The translations under genes were made by a program, and so were the position numbers. A stretch of 5,141 nucleotides of DNA from Halanaerobiales bacterium (GTDB taxonomy: Bacteria > Bacillota > Halanaerobiia > Halanaerobiales > JADQBU01): contig JADQBU010000120.1 in NCBI GenBank assembly GCA_016278435.1, positions 1-5,141 on the forward strand, written 5' to 3'. Positions 4,298-5,141 of the stretch are shown piece after piece. The first letter of the stretch is position 1. Each line of letters begins with the position of its first letter. The notes beneath the pieces were generated by a model. It did not search any database. It was given only the letters and a program-made list of their open reading frames with translations, and was not told the DNA's origin.

Positions 4298-5141
4298 GCA
4301 TTGTTTTTGATATCAATTATCAAATCATCTATAAGCAATTCTTGATAACCAGCTACAGCATATTTTCTAAGCAATATACTCAGTTCTCTTAATTGTTTAC
4401 TCTTTAGGTTATGTAACTTGCTCATACTCTTATTACTAATTTTACTCTTAGAAAGGGTTTTTTCATAATCAGATTTACCATACCGCCACAATCTTAAACT
4501 ATTACCATATCTATTTTTCAATTTATCTGCTATACCCAGTCCTTCAGGATCAAAATCTCCTGAATAATAGATAGTTGTATCTTCTTTTACCAGTAAATCC
4601 AGAAGAATTAGAGATGCTAACTTCAATTGACCTCCTGTACATATCAGCGAAATATTATTAGTAGATTTTATAGCTATATCTTGCAGATCATCAGCCTTAT
4701 GTATCATGTCAACAGGATGAAGTTTATCCAGAACAGTAGAAAAAACTGCAGGATTCTCAAAAACAAATACCTTTCCATTTGAACTTACAATTCTATCAAG
4801 TGTACTTAAATTTTTCAAAGAAATCAAAAGCGGTTCTCCCATTAACCAGAAGCTGTCCCAACCTTGATGGACCTTGCCTTTTACAAAAGCATCAAGTCCA
4901 TAGCAGAGAGTATAATTCATAACTTCATTTACTAAAATACCCGCATTATAGAATAACTCGGCCCTTTCCTCAGCATTATCCGGTTTCTTAGCCTTAAGAA
5001 CATATGCTATAGCATATTGCAGTAATGTATCGAGGTCTGTTCCCTGATCAAAAGCATGTGGATTTTTAGTAATCAGTGTAGAGAAAACTGCCAGGCGTTG
5101 CTTTTTTTGCTTATAAAATGGTAATTTATTCAAAGCTTTTG
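4294..5141 (-). CDS. Wadjet JetD-like protein (TIGR02679/DUF2399), 5' end outside window
   Basis: At least 281 residues, open to the right edge. The first in-frame start candidate (TTG at 5133) has no visible ribosome binding site, and the frame continues upstream (K-A-L-N-K). From memory the family is about 380-400 residues, so roughly 100-120 N-terminal residues are missing. Counting from the TTG codon, GEPLLISLKNL (99-109) opens the DUF2399 part. The Toprim-like core follows: VFVFENPAVF (122-131) with Glu 126, ICTGGQ (164-169), and SGDFDPEGL (191-199) with Asp 193 and Asp 195, the expected metal ligands. LWRYGKSDY (215-223) and YQELLIDDL (263-271) complete the family pattern. In characterised Wadjet systems JetD is the topoisomerase VI-like nuclease that cleaves closed circular plasmids after DNA loop extrusion by the SMC-like JetABC complex. 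jetD is normally last in jetABCD, which agrees with this orientation, so partners are expected to the right. Its DNA looks more AT-rich than pgi. The family call is firm; an intact system is inference. Confidence 0.85.
   Translation of the reverse strand, partial: KALNKLPFYKQKKQRLAVFSTLITKNPHAFDQGTDLDTLLQYAIAYVLKAKKPDNAEERAELFYNAGILVNEVMNYTLCYGLDAFVKGKVHQGWDSFWLMGEPLLISLKNLSTLDRIVSSNGKVFVFENPAVFSTVLDKLHPVDMIHKADDLQDIAIKSTNNISLICTGGQLKLASLILLDLLVKEDTTIYYSGDFDPEGLGIADKLKNRYGNSLRLWRYGKSDYEKTLSKSKISNKSMSKLHNLKSKQLRELSILLRKYAVAGYQELLIDDLIIDIKNNA

Noticed and set aside
4294..5133. Treating the TTG at 5133 as the true start of the jetD-like gene
   Set aside because: The frame stays open to the window edge, there is no visible ribosome binding site, and the family has a further N-terminal part. 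The gene is better treated as cut by the window.
1..5141. CRISPR array, insertion sequence or attachment site
   Set aside because: No regularly spaced direct repeats, transposase-like reading frames or flanking inverted repeats were seen by eye in the window.

Overview
The window looks like chromosome from a low-to-moderate GC, Firmicutes-related diderm bacterium. The best guess is the Halanaerobiales (Halothermothrix/Halanaerobium-like). The reasoning is that AGGAGG-type ribosome binding sites, AT-rich spacers and Firmicutes-style nadE and pgi genes sit beside two signal-peptide proteins that look like outer-membrane beta-barrels ending in Phe. That combination is expected of a Gram-positive-related lineage with an outer membrane. 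The taxonomic assignment is inference.

Left part (1-324): no coding sequence is supported. The minus strand carries a clear cobalamin (B12) riboswitch aptamer (54-208), followed by a hairpin (15-45) that may belong to its expression platform. The regulated gene lies off the left edge. Upstream of the aptamer are a small GC hairpin (231-246) and a strong intrinsic terminator (256-301) that ends the neighbouring barrel gene.

Middle left (325-2040): two divergently transcribed envelope genes, a 181-residue barrel on the minus strand and a 264-residue barrel on the plus strand, share a roughly 300-base AT-rich promoter region. The plus-strand promoter has a perfect TTGACA box with a palindrome filling most of its -35/-10 spacer. 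The plus-strand gene starts at GTG, overlapped by an out-of-frame ATG-TGA. An intrinsic terminator follows it.

Middle right (2069-4297): a minus-strand pair, pgi (glucose-6-phosphate isomerase) then nadE (ammonia-dependent NAD+ synthetase), separated by 26 bases and probably one operon. A near-consensus promoter (TTGAAA-17-TATACT) lies just ahead of pgi, and its -35 box overlaps the stop codon of the gene upstream.

Right edge (4294-5141): the C-terminal part of a TIGR02679/DUF2399 Toprim-fold protein, the JetD component of Wadjet-type (SMC-based, anti-plasmid) defence systems. The frame stays open to the window edge, so the gene is cut by the window. Since jetD is normally the last gene of jetABCD, the other components would be expected just beyond the right edge. 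This is the most notable system here, but only its tail is visible.
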